56,930 nucleotides of DNA, taken from contig CAMVCQ010000006.1 in the NCBI GenBank assembly GCA_947166015.1, forward strand, positions 1 through 56,930, in the 5' to 3' direction. How positions within the stretch are numbered: the first letter of the stretch is position 1; every line of letters begins with the position of its first letter. The notes under the pieces are model-generated. The model made no database searches and was not told where the DNA came from. It worked only from the letters and a program-made list of their open reading frames with translations. Origin of the DNA: an uncultured Lachnospiraceae bacterium (GTDB lineage Bacteria; Bacillota; Clostridia; Lachnospirales; Lachnospiraceae). The position numbers and the translations under genes are program-made. Below are positions 32,454 to 41,015 of this stretch, in pieces.

Positions 32454-33623
32454 ATGAAAGCAAAAACTACACTTACATTTACCGGAGATATCGGGTTTGA
32501 CCATTACATGTCGGAAAAATGGAACGACAAAGACCTTGTGTCAAAAGACATACTTGAGAGATTTCATAGCTCCGATCATGTGATACTAAATGTCGAGGGC
32601 GCTATGATAAGCGAGGAGGAAAAGCAGCTGGTCTCTGCCAAAGAGATGCGCCTGATGCACACTATAGACCCGGAGGCTGCCTATTTCCTTCGGTCGCTTG
32701 ATGCAGATATATGGAACCTTTGCAACAACCATATCATGGATGCGGGACCGGCAGGGCTCAAAAGCACCATGGAGATCGCAAGAAAAAATGGTATCAAAAC
32801 CATCGGTGTCGGTATGGATATCGATGAAGCCGCGAAACCCCTGATACTTGATGAGGCCGGAGGGATAGGTATGTTTGCGGTGGGGTACAGACGCGGATGT
32901 AAGCCCGCGGGCCCCGAAAAGGCAGGGTGCCTCGAGTGGACTGAAAATGATATCATACAGAAGAATATAAATGATATAAAAAAAGAAAACCGCTGGTGTA
33001 TCATAGTCTCACACGGCGGAGAGGAGTTCACTTCGCTTCCGTCACCGTATGTCAGAGACAGATATATAAAGTATCTCGAAATGGGAGCGGATATCGTGGT
33101 GTGCCATCATCCGCATGTGCCGATGAATTATGAAATAGTTGACGGCAAACCGATCTTTTATTCACTTGGAAATTTTATATTTGATACTAACTATCAAAGG
33201 GCTCAGTTTAATACGGAAAAAGGAATCATACTAAGTCTCACACTCGATGAAAACAGTTGGGATTTCGAGGCACAGGGGATACTCATCGACAGAGAAAACG
33301 AGCGAATAATAAGCTCTGACCTTCCGCTCATTTTTGAAGATGTTCCCGAAAAAGAATATAAGCTTCTGGCACCACTGTCCGCAAAAGCATTCGTAAATGC
33401 ATACAAAAAACAGCAATTGTTTTTGTACCCGGATAAGTTCAAAAACGCTGATGAAAAAATGTGGGAGGAGCATTTTTTGGATCCCAAAAGGAGTGGCAGA
33501 GTCGAGGGAGAAGCGCTTGATTTCACGATCATGTATCCTTTTGCCAAGGAGGCAGAAAAAGGAGAGTGGAAAAAAAGCGGTCTCGAGAATGTGAAAAAAT
33601 ATATACTTGAGCAGTTGGATTGA
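32454..33623 (+). CDS. CapA-family metallophosphatase-like protein
   Basis: ~390 aa, start at 32454 after AGAGGTG (an in-frame GTG two codons earlier is possible). CapA/PgsA family pattern: FTGDIGFD, NVEGAM, LCNNHIMDAG, IIVSHGGEEF and VVCHHPHVP, i.e. the Asp/Asn/His metal-binding set of calcineurin-like phosphoesterases. CapA proteins act in poly-gamma-glutamate capsule production, but no capBC genes are here and this copy lacks an evident signal peptide or TM anchor. It may be a cytoplasmic phosphoesterase of unknown substrate. Two genes in the operon: the next ATG follows the stop by 14 bases. Confidence 0.85.
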   Translation: MKAKTTLTFTGDIGFDHYMSEKWNDKDLVSKDILERFHSSDHVILNVEGAMISEEEKQLVSAKEMRLMHTIDPEAAYFLRSLDADIWNLCNNHIMDAGPAGLKSTMEIARKNGIKTIGVGMDIDEAAKPLILDEAGGIGMFAVGYRRGCKPAGPEKAGCLEWTENDIIQKNINDIKKENRWCIIVSHGGEEFTSLPSPYVRDRYIKYLEMGADIVVCHHPHVPMNYEIVDGKPIFYSLGNFIFDTNYQRAQFNTEKGIILSLTLDENSWDFEAQGILIDRENERIISSDLPLIFEDVPEKEYKLLAPLSAKAFVNAYKKQQLFLYPDKFKNADEKMWEEHFLDPKRSGRVEGEALDFTIMYPFAKEAEKGEWKKSGLENVKKYILEQLD

Positions 33624-33637
33624 TAACAGGGGGATAT

Positions 33638-34930
33638 ATGAAGAAAAAATTGCTTGTTATTTTTATGATGTTTACATTTGTATTGACTGGGTGCGCGGGT
33701 GCATCTCAGGATAACGGAGCAGCTTCGGGAACGAGTGCAGAAATGGCAACGGCAAAGCCGACTCTTACTCCGTATCCGGAGCCCGCGATCGTGAAAAACG
33801 GATATGTCCACGGAGACGATGGATACTTCAACCTTGAAGACGAGGTTCCGATACATATGCGAGCTCAGGAGGGCGGGACCTGCTGGTTATATGCGGCGTC
33901 GCTCGCGATGGAAACAGGATATGAAATGAAGCACAAAAAAGAAGTAGAGATAGATCCGATGAGCCTTCTTGAGTATTGTTATGGAGAAAACAAAAAAGAG
34001 GGTTTTTTTGTGGAGGGGGCAGATCCCAAAGATTTCGGAGGATTTTCAGCGGTTGTGGTATCAGCTCTTTCGAACGGATTTGATAAATACGTTCTTGACA
34101 ACGCTGTGATCCTGCGCGAAGACAATCCTGATACGATCAAAGAATACGTCAAAAAATACGGTGCTCTGTATATAGCGATTCCGGACAGAGAACCAAGCAA
34201 GGATGGATACTATGACGGATATACAACCAAGAACTGGGTGACTGACGATCAAGAAGACTATGATCATGCCGTTGCTTTGGTTGGATGGGATGATCATTTT
34301 CCAAAAGAGTATTTCAAAACAGAGGCGTCGCAGGACGGCGCATGGATTACATTTAATTCACGCAGCAATAACGAATACTTCTATATCTCATATGACACGC
34401 ACTTTGATTTTTTCCCGGACGGGGATAGTCCGACGGCTATGTCGATCACAGACGAGTACTCGGATGTGGCATCGTATGATTGCGGTTATGACAAAGAACA
34501 TTCCATCAAAAAAGACGGAAAAATAACCACGGCGAATGTGTTCCACAAGTCCGGCACACTTGCAGCGGTCGGGACATACTCCGTAGCCAAAGATCAGGAT
34601 ATAAAAATACAGATATACGACGCTGATTTCAAAAAATGCCTCTACACTCAGGAAGCGCATATGGATGAGGAGGGATACTACACCATCCCGCTTGACAAGC
34701 CTATCGAGGTGAAAGACTACGCGATCGCGATTACATACAATGACATCGCGCCTACCGAGGGCAAGGGAAACAAAGTTGAAAAAATCCGATTCAAAACGAC
34801 CTCAAAAAAAGGAGAGTCATTTGTAAAGATCGGCAAAAAATGGTACGATATCTACGAGAAAAGCACACTCAAAAAGCTGAAGATAAAATTTCCTTTGAGG
34901 AACTGCGCCATCAAGGGGCTGTATAAGTAA
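33638..34930 (+). CDS. Papain-like (C1) cysteine protease lipoprotein
   Basis: Start at 33638 after AGGGGG; ~431 aa. A lipoprotein signal (FVLTGCAG) places it on the outer membrane face. Catalytic residues of the C1 family are visible: Cys in EGGTCWLYAASLAME, His in YDHAVALVGWDD, and an Asn in TFNSRSNN. A C-terminal ~150-residue beta-rich domain (VFHKSGTLAAVGTYSVAKDQ) resembles the lectin-like domain found beside such peptidases in Firmicutes, followed by a lysine-rich end. Likely a surface peptidase or isopeptidase handling peptides or other surface proteins. Co-transcribed with capA. Confidence 0.85.
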   Translation: MKKKLLVIFMMFTFVLTGCAGASQDNGAASGTSAEMATAKPTLTPYPEPAIVKNGYVHGDDGYFNLEDEVPIHMRAQEGGTCWLYAASLAMETGYEMKHKKEVEIDPMSLLEYCYGENKKEGFFVEGADPKDFGGFSAVVVSALSNGFDKYVLDNAVILREDNPDTIKEYVKKYGALYIAIPDREPSKDGYYDGYTTKNWVTDDQEDYDHAVALVGWDDHFPKEYFKTEASQDGAWITFNSRSNNEYFYISYDTHFDFFPDGDSPTAMSITDEYSDVASYDCGYDKEHSIKKDGKITTANVFHKSGTLAAVGTYSVAKDQDIKIQIYDADFKKCLYTQEAHMDEEGYYTIPLDKPIEVKDYAIAITYNDIAPTEGKGNKVEKIRFKTTSKKGESFVKIGKKWYDIYEKSTLKKLKIKFPLRNCAIKGLYK

Positions 34931-34950
34931 ATAATTAAGAAGAAACAGAA

Positions 34951-34992
34951 AATACCACTCCACTTGACATATGTCAAGTGGAGTGGTATTAT
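34951..34992 (+). promoter_or_regulatory. 40-bp perfect palindrome containing the HipA-like operon promoter
   Basis: Bases 34951-34990 are a perfect 40-bp palindrome centred between 34970 and 34971. TTGACA (34964-34969), 17 bases, TATTAT (34987-34992) lies inside it on the plus strand. As RNA it would fold into a long hairpin followed by a U-rich tail, so it can also end the upstream lipoprotein transcript. A dimeric repressor could bind it, and the second gene of the following operon encodes a helix-turn-helix protein. Confidence 0.65.
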
Positions 34993-35070
34993 TTTGTTCA
35001 GAGAATGTAGGGAGATAGCATCGATGAGTGAAGGAAACATAATACTATATATTTTTTTTGAGGGTAGCTT

Positions 35071-35889
35071 ATGGATAATAAAATAATACATGAAAAGCAG
35101 GATCTAACACATTTGAAATGGTCATTTTTTCGCCATTCCTCAGGAACTGCCGGGTCATTTTTAAAAGCTTATTCTGATCTTGATGGTGTAAAAAAATACT
35201 ACAAAATCTCCTCCTACGATAGCGTGAGAGGTATATTTGGACACGAGTGCGCCAATGAAATAATTGCGGACAGGTTGCTGACTTTGCTTGGGATAGAGCA
35301 CGTTCCTTATCAATTGATCCTGGCTGATGTGATCATAGAAGATGAAAAATACGAAACATATCTGTGTGTGTCAGAGGATTTCAAAAAAACAGGTGAGAAA
35401 AAAATAGCTTTTGATGTGTTCTATCAAATGAATCGAAAGAAAAATGAATCTCCTCTTTCTTTTTGCGATAGGATGGGATGGCGAAATCAGGTAGATGCGA
35501 TGCTTTTGACAGATTATCTGATATTAAACCGTGATCGACACGGTGCAAATATAGAAGTGTTAAAAAATGAGTTAAGCAAAAGCATCCGACTTGCGCCGTT
35601 ATTTGATCACGGGCTTTCGCTTATTTTTTCTTGTATTACCGAGGAACAGGCTGAACTATTTGATGTGATGGAAGACAAACCGGTCCAATGCTTTGTAGGA
35701 AGTTCTTCAACATTTGAGAACCTAAAATTGATCAAAAATGCACCGGACCTACATAATCTTAACGAAAAAGAATTTGAGTATTTATTGTATTCACTTGATG
35801 ATGTGCTTTCAAAAAAACACCTGGATAAAATAAAAGAAATGATTGAAAGGAGATGGTGCTTTTATGAAAATATGCGCGATTCGAGATGA
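35071..35889 (+). CDS. HipA-like protein kinase
   Basis: 272 aa. Has the HipA-type catalytic core: TDYLILNRDRHGANIEVL (catalytic loop with the Asp and Asn) and APLFDHGLSLIF (DxG metal-binding motif). The N-terminal part includes SSGTAGSFLKAYSD and KKYYKISSYD, which could form the ATP-binding lobe. Shorter than E. coli HipA (~440 aa) because the N-subdomain-1 is absent, a form often called HipA-C-like or CtkA-like. HipA kinases phosphorylate translation components and slow growth; here that is only inference. The next gene overlaps it by 26 bases and encodes a DNA-binding partner. Confidence 0.85.
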   Translation: MDNKIIHEKQDLTHLKWSFFRHSSGTAGSFLKAYSDLDGVKKYYKISSYDSVRGIFGHECANEIIADRLLTLLGIEHVPYQLILADVIIEDEKYETYLCVSEDFKKTGEKKIAFDVFYQMNRKKNESPLSFCDRMGWRNQVDAMLLTDYLILNRDRHGANIEVLKNELSKSIRLAPLFDHGLSLIFSCITEEQAELFDVMEDKPVQCFVGSSSTFENLKLIKNAPDLHNLNEKEFEYLLYSLDDVLSKKHLDKIKEMIERRWCFYENMRDSR

Positions 35890-36676
35890 GTACCATCCGG
35901 AGTTGGGTGCGATAGGATATCTGTTTTATTATGATAATTCAAAAAGGTTTTATATAGAAATATCAGATGGACTTGATTATTGGACTGCGCCTCCCATTAT
36001 AGATAGTTTTGTGAAGAAAAAACAAAATTATGTTGATTCAAAATGGAGTATTGCCTGGGTCAGACAACGAATAATCCCGCCCGACAGACAAAACATCGGA
36101 GCTATACTCAAGGCACAGGGGATGAAGGAATACAATGAATACAATCTCCTTGTGTTTTCAGATGGTCGATGTGCACAGGATGAATGTATGGTAGAGGAAA
36201 TACACGAAGATGACCTGCCGGATGAAATAAAAAAAAGAATGCAATATCGTGTAAAAGCAGTATTTGCACTTCCCCAAAACAAGCTTTTAGTTTATTTCAG
36301 AGATTCATCCTCTGTTGTTTGTGATGTAAAACAAATCGTTGCAAATGAAAGACAGTTTGCTCCTGTTTTAAATTCAAAGGAGATTTTTCAAAAAGTGATG
36401 GTAAGCGAGGGAGGCTATGGAGTCCGATGGGGCAGCGATGTCGAGATTCCGGATTATATGTTGAAAGCTCATCCTGTCGATCACACAATAAACTTTGATG
36501 AGCTTCAGTTAGTGATCGAGCAAAACCTGTATGACACATCCCAAACCATGGAACGACTGCATTGCACAAGGCAAAACATCGATGATCTCGTAAAGCGCGG
36601 CAAGCTTCCGGTGGTCAAAACAAGCGCCAAAAATAAGCTGTTTTTACGGAGTGATGTCGAAGAACGCCTCTGGTAA
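35864..36676 (+). CDS. DUF2442 plus helix-turn-helix partner of the HipA-like kinase
   Basis: ~270 aa. The start at 35864 has AAAGGAGA upstream and lies within the end of the kinase gene. Residues ~1-120 are a compact domain of unknown type (ELGAIGYLFYYDNSKRFYIE). Residues ~130-205 resemble DUF2442 (NKLLVYFRDSSSVVCDVKQI, YGVRWGSDVEIPDYML). Residues ~222-270 are a MerR/excisionase-like helix-turn-helix (TMERLHCTRQNIDDLVKRGK). The gene order kinase-then-regulator, the overlap and the palindromic promoter fit a toxin-antitoxin style operon with autoregulation. Confidence 0.75.
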   Translation: MKICAIRDEYHPELGAIGYLFYYDNSKRFYIEISDGLDYWTAPPIIDSFVKKKQNYVDSKWSIAWVRQRIIPPDRQNIGAILKAQGMKEYNEYNLLVFSDGRCAQDECMVEEIHEDDLPDEIKKRMQYRVKAVFALPQNKLLVYFRDSSSVVCDVKQIVANERQFAPVLNSKEIFQKVMVSEGGYGVRWGSDVEIPDYMLKAHPVDHTINFDELQLVIEQNLYDTSQTMERLHCTRQNIDDLVKRGKLPVVKTSAKNKLFLRSDVEERLW

Positions 36677-36682
36677 AATGCT

Positions 36683-36710
36683 TTACAACCGGAAAAAATT
36701 GATGTATAAT
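36683..36710 (+). promoter_or_regulatory. Promoter of the zinc-ribbon / MATE-ATPase operon
   Basis: TTACAA at 36683-36688, 16 bases, TATAAT at 36705-36710. Confidence 0.5.
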
Positions 36711-36795
36711 CGATTTATTATTCGGCAAAATATAGTATAGAAGATGCTATATAACAAGACTGTTCTATGCATTTGCTTCGAAACGGAGGACAAAA

Positions 36796-37266
36796 ATGAA
36801 TCGATTCAGACAATTTATGTACGGCAGATATGCGCGCTTGGACCGTGTAAATATCGCCGTTATCATCGCCTGGCTTGCAATAGCTCTGATCAGAAATATA
36901 CTTGGGATCATCTTCAGGTTTACAGGTTTAGCCACGCCTATCGGACTTCTTGGGGCGTACACCGGCGCGAGGATCATCCTCTCGGTACTTTTTGGCTTGG
37001 AGATAGCCTGTATAGTCGTTTTTATCCTGAGATTTTTCTCAAAAAACATCGCAAAGCGAACCGAGGAAAACACGAAATTTACGAACTGGTTGGGCAGCTT
37101 CAAAGACAAAAATTCATTTAGAAATAAACGCAAGGAAGCCCACCGCGACGGCAAAGAGCTTTTCCGGTGTCCGGTCTGCAAAAAAACTATCCGTGTACCG
37201 CTTGGCAAAGGAAAAATAGAGATCACCTGCCCGAATTGTAAAGAAAAATTTGTGAGAAAAACGTGA
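36796..37266 (+). CDS. Small membrane protein with C-terminal zinc ribbon
   Basis: 156 aa. Two TM helices (residues ~18-42 and ~55-82) lead to a basic linker and a C-terminal zinc ribbon (CPVCKKTIRVPLGKGKIEI then CPNCKEKF). ACGGAGGA precedes the ATG. It lies 9 bases before the MATE-ATPase fusion gene, so the two are surely co-transcribed. Function unknown; similar TM-plus-zinc-ribbon proteins are widespread in Lachnospiraceae. Confidence 0.75.
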   Translation: MNRFRQFMYGRYARLDRVNIAVIIAWLAIALIRNILGIIFRFTGLATPIGLLGAYTGARIILSVLFGLEIACIVVFILRFFSKNIAKRTEENTKFTNWLGSFKDKNSFRNKRKEAHRDGKELFRCPVCKKTIRVPLGKGKIEITCPNCKEKFVRKT

Positions 37267-37275
37267 GGTTTATAT

Positions 37276-39045
37276 ATGGACAACAGGATTATCAAAAAAA
37301 TGCTCCGCGGAACGATGATAGTAATGGTCGTGACAGTTCTCTCAACAATGCTCGGAATGCTTGTTGACGGTATCGTGATCGGTCGTTACCTGGGGCAGTC
37401 TTATATGTCGGCATACGGTCTTGCAAATCCGATCTTCAACCTTTTGATCGCGATAAACGGAGTGCTCGCTGCGGGGATACAGGTTTTGTGCTCAAGGTAT
37501 ATCGGTAGCGGAGATTTCACAAAAGCAAAGCAGGTTCATACGATCAGCTTTATCGCTGCAGGTGTGATAGCCGTGGTGATATTGCTGGTTATGTTTTTCG
37601 GTGGCGATCAGATCGCGATGCTTCTTGGTGCGACCGGAAAGGATGCATATCTGCGACCTGAGGCAGCGGACTACATCAAAAGTCTGGGACTGGGAGTCCC
37701 TGCGCTTATGCTCGCATTTATCACAAATTCTTTTATGCAGATAGACAGCGATCAAAAAAGAACTATCGTAGCTGTTGTTGTGATGACAGTGGCAAATATA
37801 ACCGGAGATTTTATAAACGCACTTGTGATCCACGGCGGACTTTTTGAAATGGGTATGGCGACTACTATAAGCTATTATATAGCTTTATTTATTGCGCTTA
37901 CTCACTACCTGAAAAAGGACAATGTATTGACATTTAAATTCAAAGGATTAAAGATCAAAGACGCCCTTCAGGTGATGAAGCTCGGAGCACCGTCGGGAGT
38001 TGTAAACCTCTGCATAACACTTAGAAATATCGTTATGAACCGACTTCTTCTTTTGGTCGCAACACCTCTTGCAGTCGCTGCTTTTTCGATCCAAAATACT
38101 CTTACCGCGGCAACCGGTGCGATAAGTACGGGACTTGGCATGGCGGTCCTGCTGGTATCCGGAATAGTAGCCGGTGAAAAAGACAGAAGCTCAGCCGTAA
38201 ACCTCATAAAAATAATGAACAAATGGGGACTTTTTATAGCGCTTTGTGAAATGGCTGTTTGCTTAATTTTTGCTACTCCGCTCGCAGGTATTTTTGCAGG
38301 CTCTGATAGGGCGCTTCTTGAGGAGTCGGCGTACTGCGTGCGTATCTATGCGTTCGGATTTGTCGGCAATGTCCTCAATTCCATGATGGAAAACTATGTC
38401 CAGGGAATGGGCAGAGTTGCACTTGCAAATCTCCTGGTAGTCCTGGATACGTTTGTTTACTCTGTCATAGTGGCGTGGGTTCTCGGATTTGGCTTCAGTC
38501 TTCCGCTCGGGTATATCTGGGCAGCCTGGGCTATCGGCGAGGGGATGGTCTTACTCACGACATTTTTCCTTGCGTGGAAAAAGCAGGGGCACTTCCCAAG
38601 GAGGGCGGCGGACTATTCATTTTTCCCGAAGGGATTTACGGAGCCCAAAGACAGCATCGACAGAACGGTTTATAGATTTGAAGAACTCGCTGATATGGGA
38701 ATGGCTGTTGAGAAGTTTTGCTTAAAGCATGGTAGCGGAGATAAATTGGCAAAAAAAATCCACCTCTGTCTCGAAGAAATGGGTGCAAACATCATAAATC
38801 ACGGCTTTTCGGATGGAAAAGAGCACTCTATAGATATCAGGGTTATACGAACGGATGCCGGATTTATGATCCGTATGCGTGATGACTGCAAGTCATTTGA
38901 TCCCAAAAAATGGTACGAGATACATAATCCTGTGGATATCACCCGAAACATCGGGATCCGTCTGGTGTTTGCGATTGCAAAAGACGTTCAGTATGTAAAT
39001 ACCATGCAGTTAAATAACCTTGTGATAGAGCTTGGAGAGAGCTAA
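37276..39045 (+). CDS. MATE transporter fused to a GHKL (RsbW-like) ATPase domain
   Basis: 589 aa. Residues ~1-445 are a MATE transporter (TVLSTMLGMLVDGIVIGRYLG, LGVPALMLAFITNSFMQ, and twelve hydrophobic segments). Residues ~465-589 form a HATPase domain of the anti-sigma factor/RsbW type: HLCLEEMGANIINHGF is the N-box, DDCKSFDPKKW the region around the second motif, and NIGIRLVFAIAKDV the later glycine block. A classical MATE stops at ~450 aa. The soluble domain could sense ATP, bind or phosphorylate a partner, or gate transport. No sigma factor or anti-anti-sigma partner is nearby. Confidence 0.88.
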   Translation: MDNRIIKKMLRGTMIVMVVTVLSTMLGMLVDGIVIGRYLGQSYMSAYGLANPIFNLLIAINGVLAAGIQVLCSRYIGSGDFTKAKQVHTISFIAAGVIAVVILLVMFFGGDQIAMLLGATGKDAYLRPEAADYIKSLGLGVPALMLAFITNSFMQIDSDQKRTIVAVVVMTVANITGDFINALVIHGGLFEMGMATTISYYIALFIALTHYLKKDNVLTFKFKGLKIKDALQVMKLGAPSGVVNLCITLRNIVMNRLLLLVATPLAVAAFSIQNTLTAATGAISTGLGMAVLLVSGIVAGEKDRSSAVNLIKIMNKWGLFIALCEMAVCLIFATPLAGIFAGSDRALLEESAYCVRIYAFGFVGNVLNSMMENYVQGMGRVALANLLVVLDTFVYSVIVAWVLGFGFSLPLGYIWAAWAIGEGMVLLTTFFLAWKKQGHFPRRAADYSFFPKGFTEPKDSIDRTVYRFEELADMGMAVEKFCLKHGSGDKLAKKIHLCLEEMGANIINHGFSDGKEHSIDIRVIRTDAGFMIRMRDDCKSFDPKKWYEIHNPVDITRNIGIRLVFAIAKDVQYVNTMQLNNLVIELGES

Positions 39046-39136
39046 ATCACAGATTTTTTCAGGGTTTGTAGAACAATTAAGCTTTATGCAAATTCGGAAT
39101 TGGATTCCGAAAAATACTTGACGATAACGACCTGAG

Positions 39137-39167
39137 AAAAGGGCGAAACGAGAGGTTTCGCCCTTTT
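39137..39167. terminator. Bidirectional terminator
   Basis: AAAAGGGCGAAAC and GTTTCGCCCTTTT pair perfectly over 13 bp with a 5-base loop, between the convergent MATE-ATPase and secreted protein genes. Confidence 0.85.
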
Positions 39168-39213
39168 ATAATGTGTTGAACTTTAATTTTTTTTAGTTCA
39201 CCCAAGAGGCTTA

Positions 39214-40701
39214 TCAATAATCCGGTGACATGGGTCTATCGTGAAGATGGAGCGTGAATTTTCCGCCTTTATCAGGGGTGACGATTATATCGGAAGCACC
39301 TAAATCTATATACTTCGATTCGATGGAAAGATTTCCGTTGTTTTTGGTGTAGGATTTTAAGCTGAAGGTTAAACCTTTTGGATATCCGAAAAACCAAATC
39401 TGGTAGTAAACATCATAAGTATCGCCTTCCGGTACATAGATATCCATCGTATCAGATTCGTTTATCGCACAACCGCTTGTTGTGAATTCTTTTTTGTCTT
39501 TGCGCGCTACACACTTGATTCTTGAAACTACGGGGCACTTCTGCGAAAACTTTATCGTGATTTTATTGTAGTTATCGTTTGACGGTGGGACTTGAGCTTC
39601 TGCATTTTTCTCATCATTAAAGCATTTGATCGTGAATGCTTTCAGGTAATCACAAAATGTTGTTGCATCACTTGCTTCAGTGCCGAGATTGTTTGCAACA
39701 AGCAAGCATTTTTCTTTGTAATCATCGATGGCAGCTGTCAGAGAAGCGTAGGCTTCCTGGGAATCTTCATCTTCAAAAGAATCGATGATGTCTTTAAAAA
39801 GCGATACTGTTTTCAGCGTGGTTCCCATAACATTACTGTACGGAAGAACCATTTCATAAAAGTCTGTTTCAAAGTCATCAGATTCACTAAAATGTACCTG
39901 CATATCATTTACGGAGTTGTACGGGTACTTGGAAGCGAAGCTTCGCAGATCAGAGGTTGCTTTGTCAATGTAGGCCTGTGTAACAACACGATATTCTTTT
40001 TCTTCGGTTTCACCTTTTTTCAGTGAAAGCGAGTTTTCAACCTCACACTTTACTTTTCCTGAATCAAAGCCGACATCAGTGTTTACAACCAGGCTCGTAT
40101 CAGGACGGAACGACATAAAGTCGGCGCTTACGCACGAATCCTTGACTTTTACGTCGTCGTCTGTCCAGGTTATTTCACCAAGGTTTCTGGTGCTGATTTC
40201 ATCGAGGTTTAATATAGAGAGCTTGATGCAGTCGTCGCCCCACTCAGCAGGTGCTTCGCCTTCTTTGAAAACAGAAGCGTCGCTGGCGTAGTCGGTCAGT
40301 CCGTCATATAAAACAACATCAGGGGCGTCTTTTGTCCCTGTAGCAACGATGAGCTCATACTTGTATGTTTTTTTACCTGCTATTTTTTTCTTGAGTTTAA
40401 GGGTGACATCAACAGCCGAGGCATGTGGAGCCAGGGCTTTGATTTTGAAGCTTGTTTTTGTTTTGCTGACAAGCTTGGCTGCTTTTTTGTTTGCAACGCT
40501 AACGCTCAAAGACTTTACATTAGCTTTTTTAACATTTTTTATGGTAAATGTCTTTGTTTTGCCGGTGTATATGACAGCAGTGTCACCCGGAGACAGAGTA
40601 GGCGTTTTTTCTTTGGCATTTCCCACGGGGGCGGCAGTCATAGGTACCGCGAGTGCTACCGCAAGCGTTGCGGCGAGAATAGTTTTAATTCCTTTTTTCA
40701 T
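39214..40701 (-). CDS. Secreted protein with N-terminal Big-like domain
   Basis: 495 aa; AGGAGG precedes the ATG. Signal peptide MKKGIKTILAATLAVALAVP. Residues ~30-120 look like a bacterial Ig-like domain (FTIKNVKKANVKSLSVSVAN, IKALAPHASAVDVTLKLKKK). The rest is not recognised. It includes an acidic central region with several Cys and helical stretches (TEASDATTFCDYLKAFTIKCF) and a beta-rich C-terminus. No cell-wall anchor. Probably a surface or secreted protein of the same broad class as the others in the window. Confidence 0.7.
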   Translation of the reverse strand: MKKGIKTILAATLAVALAVPMTAAPVGNAKEKTPTLSPGDTAVIYTGKTKTFTIKNVKKANVKSLSVSVANKKAAKLVSKTKTSFKIKALAPHASAVDVTLKLKKKIAGKKTYKYELIVATGTKDAPDVVLYDGLTDYASDASVFKEGEAPAEWGDDCIKLSILNLDEISTRNLGEITWTDDDVKVKDSCVSADFMSFRPDTSLVVNTDVGFDSGKVKCEVENSLSLKKGETEEKEYRVVTQAYIDKATSDLRSFASKYPYNSVNDMQVHFSESDDFETDFYEMVLPYSNVMGTTLKTVSLFKDIIDSFEDEDSQEAYASLTAAIDDYKEKCLLVANNLGTEASDATTFCDYLKAFTIKCFNDEKNAEAQVPPSNDNYNKITIKFSQKCPVVSRIKCVARKDKKEFTTSGCAINESDTMDIYVPEGDTYDVYYQIWFFGYPKGLTFSLKSYTKNNGNLSIESKYIDLGASDIIVTPDKGGKFTLHLHDRPMSPDY

Positions 40702-40802
40702 TGATTCCTCCTATCTGAAGCGTCATCTGAAAAAGCCTGCATCACCTTGAAAAATTCTTTTTGAATCTGCTTCTGTAGATTTAGTTGAGTAAAACATGTG
40801 GT

Positions 40803-40831
40803 ATTATAACATTTTTTTTTCGCTTTTTCAA
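40803..40831 (-). promoter_or_regulatory. Promoter of the secreted Big-like protein gene
   Basis: On the minus strand: TTGAAA (40831-40826), 17 bases, TATAAT (40808-40803). Confidence 0.6.
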
Positions 40832-40906
40832 GTGATTACCGCTTTTTCGAAAGAATCCCGGTATATAATTTTTCAAATTATACGCTATCATTTTTCAAAT
40901 TATTTC

Positions 40907-40988
40907 TTGACAAAAATTTTGAAACATGATATTATGCACATCGAACGAGGCAAAGGCGTCTCAGAGGAAACTCTGGGATGTCTTTGTC
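40907..40988 (+). promoter_or_regulatory. Promoter and 5'-end hairpin leader of asnB (nitrogen leader, copy 1)
   Basis: TTGACA at 40907-40912, 17 bases, TATTAT at 40930-40935. Shortly after the expected start, 40949-40966 pairs with 40971-40988 (18 positions including G-T pairs, GAAA loop), then comes TATTTTTAT. This is terminator-like and sits at the extreme 5' end of the RNA. Nearly the same sequence precedes glnN (48332-48413), where a base change in the right arm improves the pairing. Confidence 0.75.
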
Positions 40989-41015
40989 TATTTTTATACT
41001 TGGAGGTAGAAAAAA

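Noticed and set aside
40936-41015. ANTAR dual-hairpin antiterminator target in the asnB leader
   Set aside because: Only one hairpin fits between the promoter and the U-rich tract, so the two-hairpin motif is not supported.
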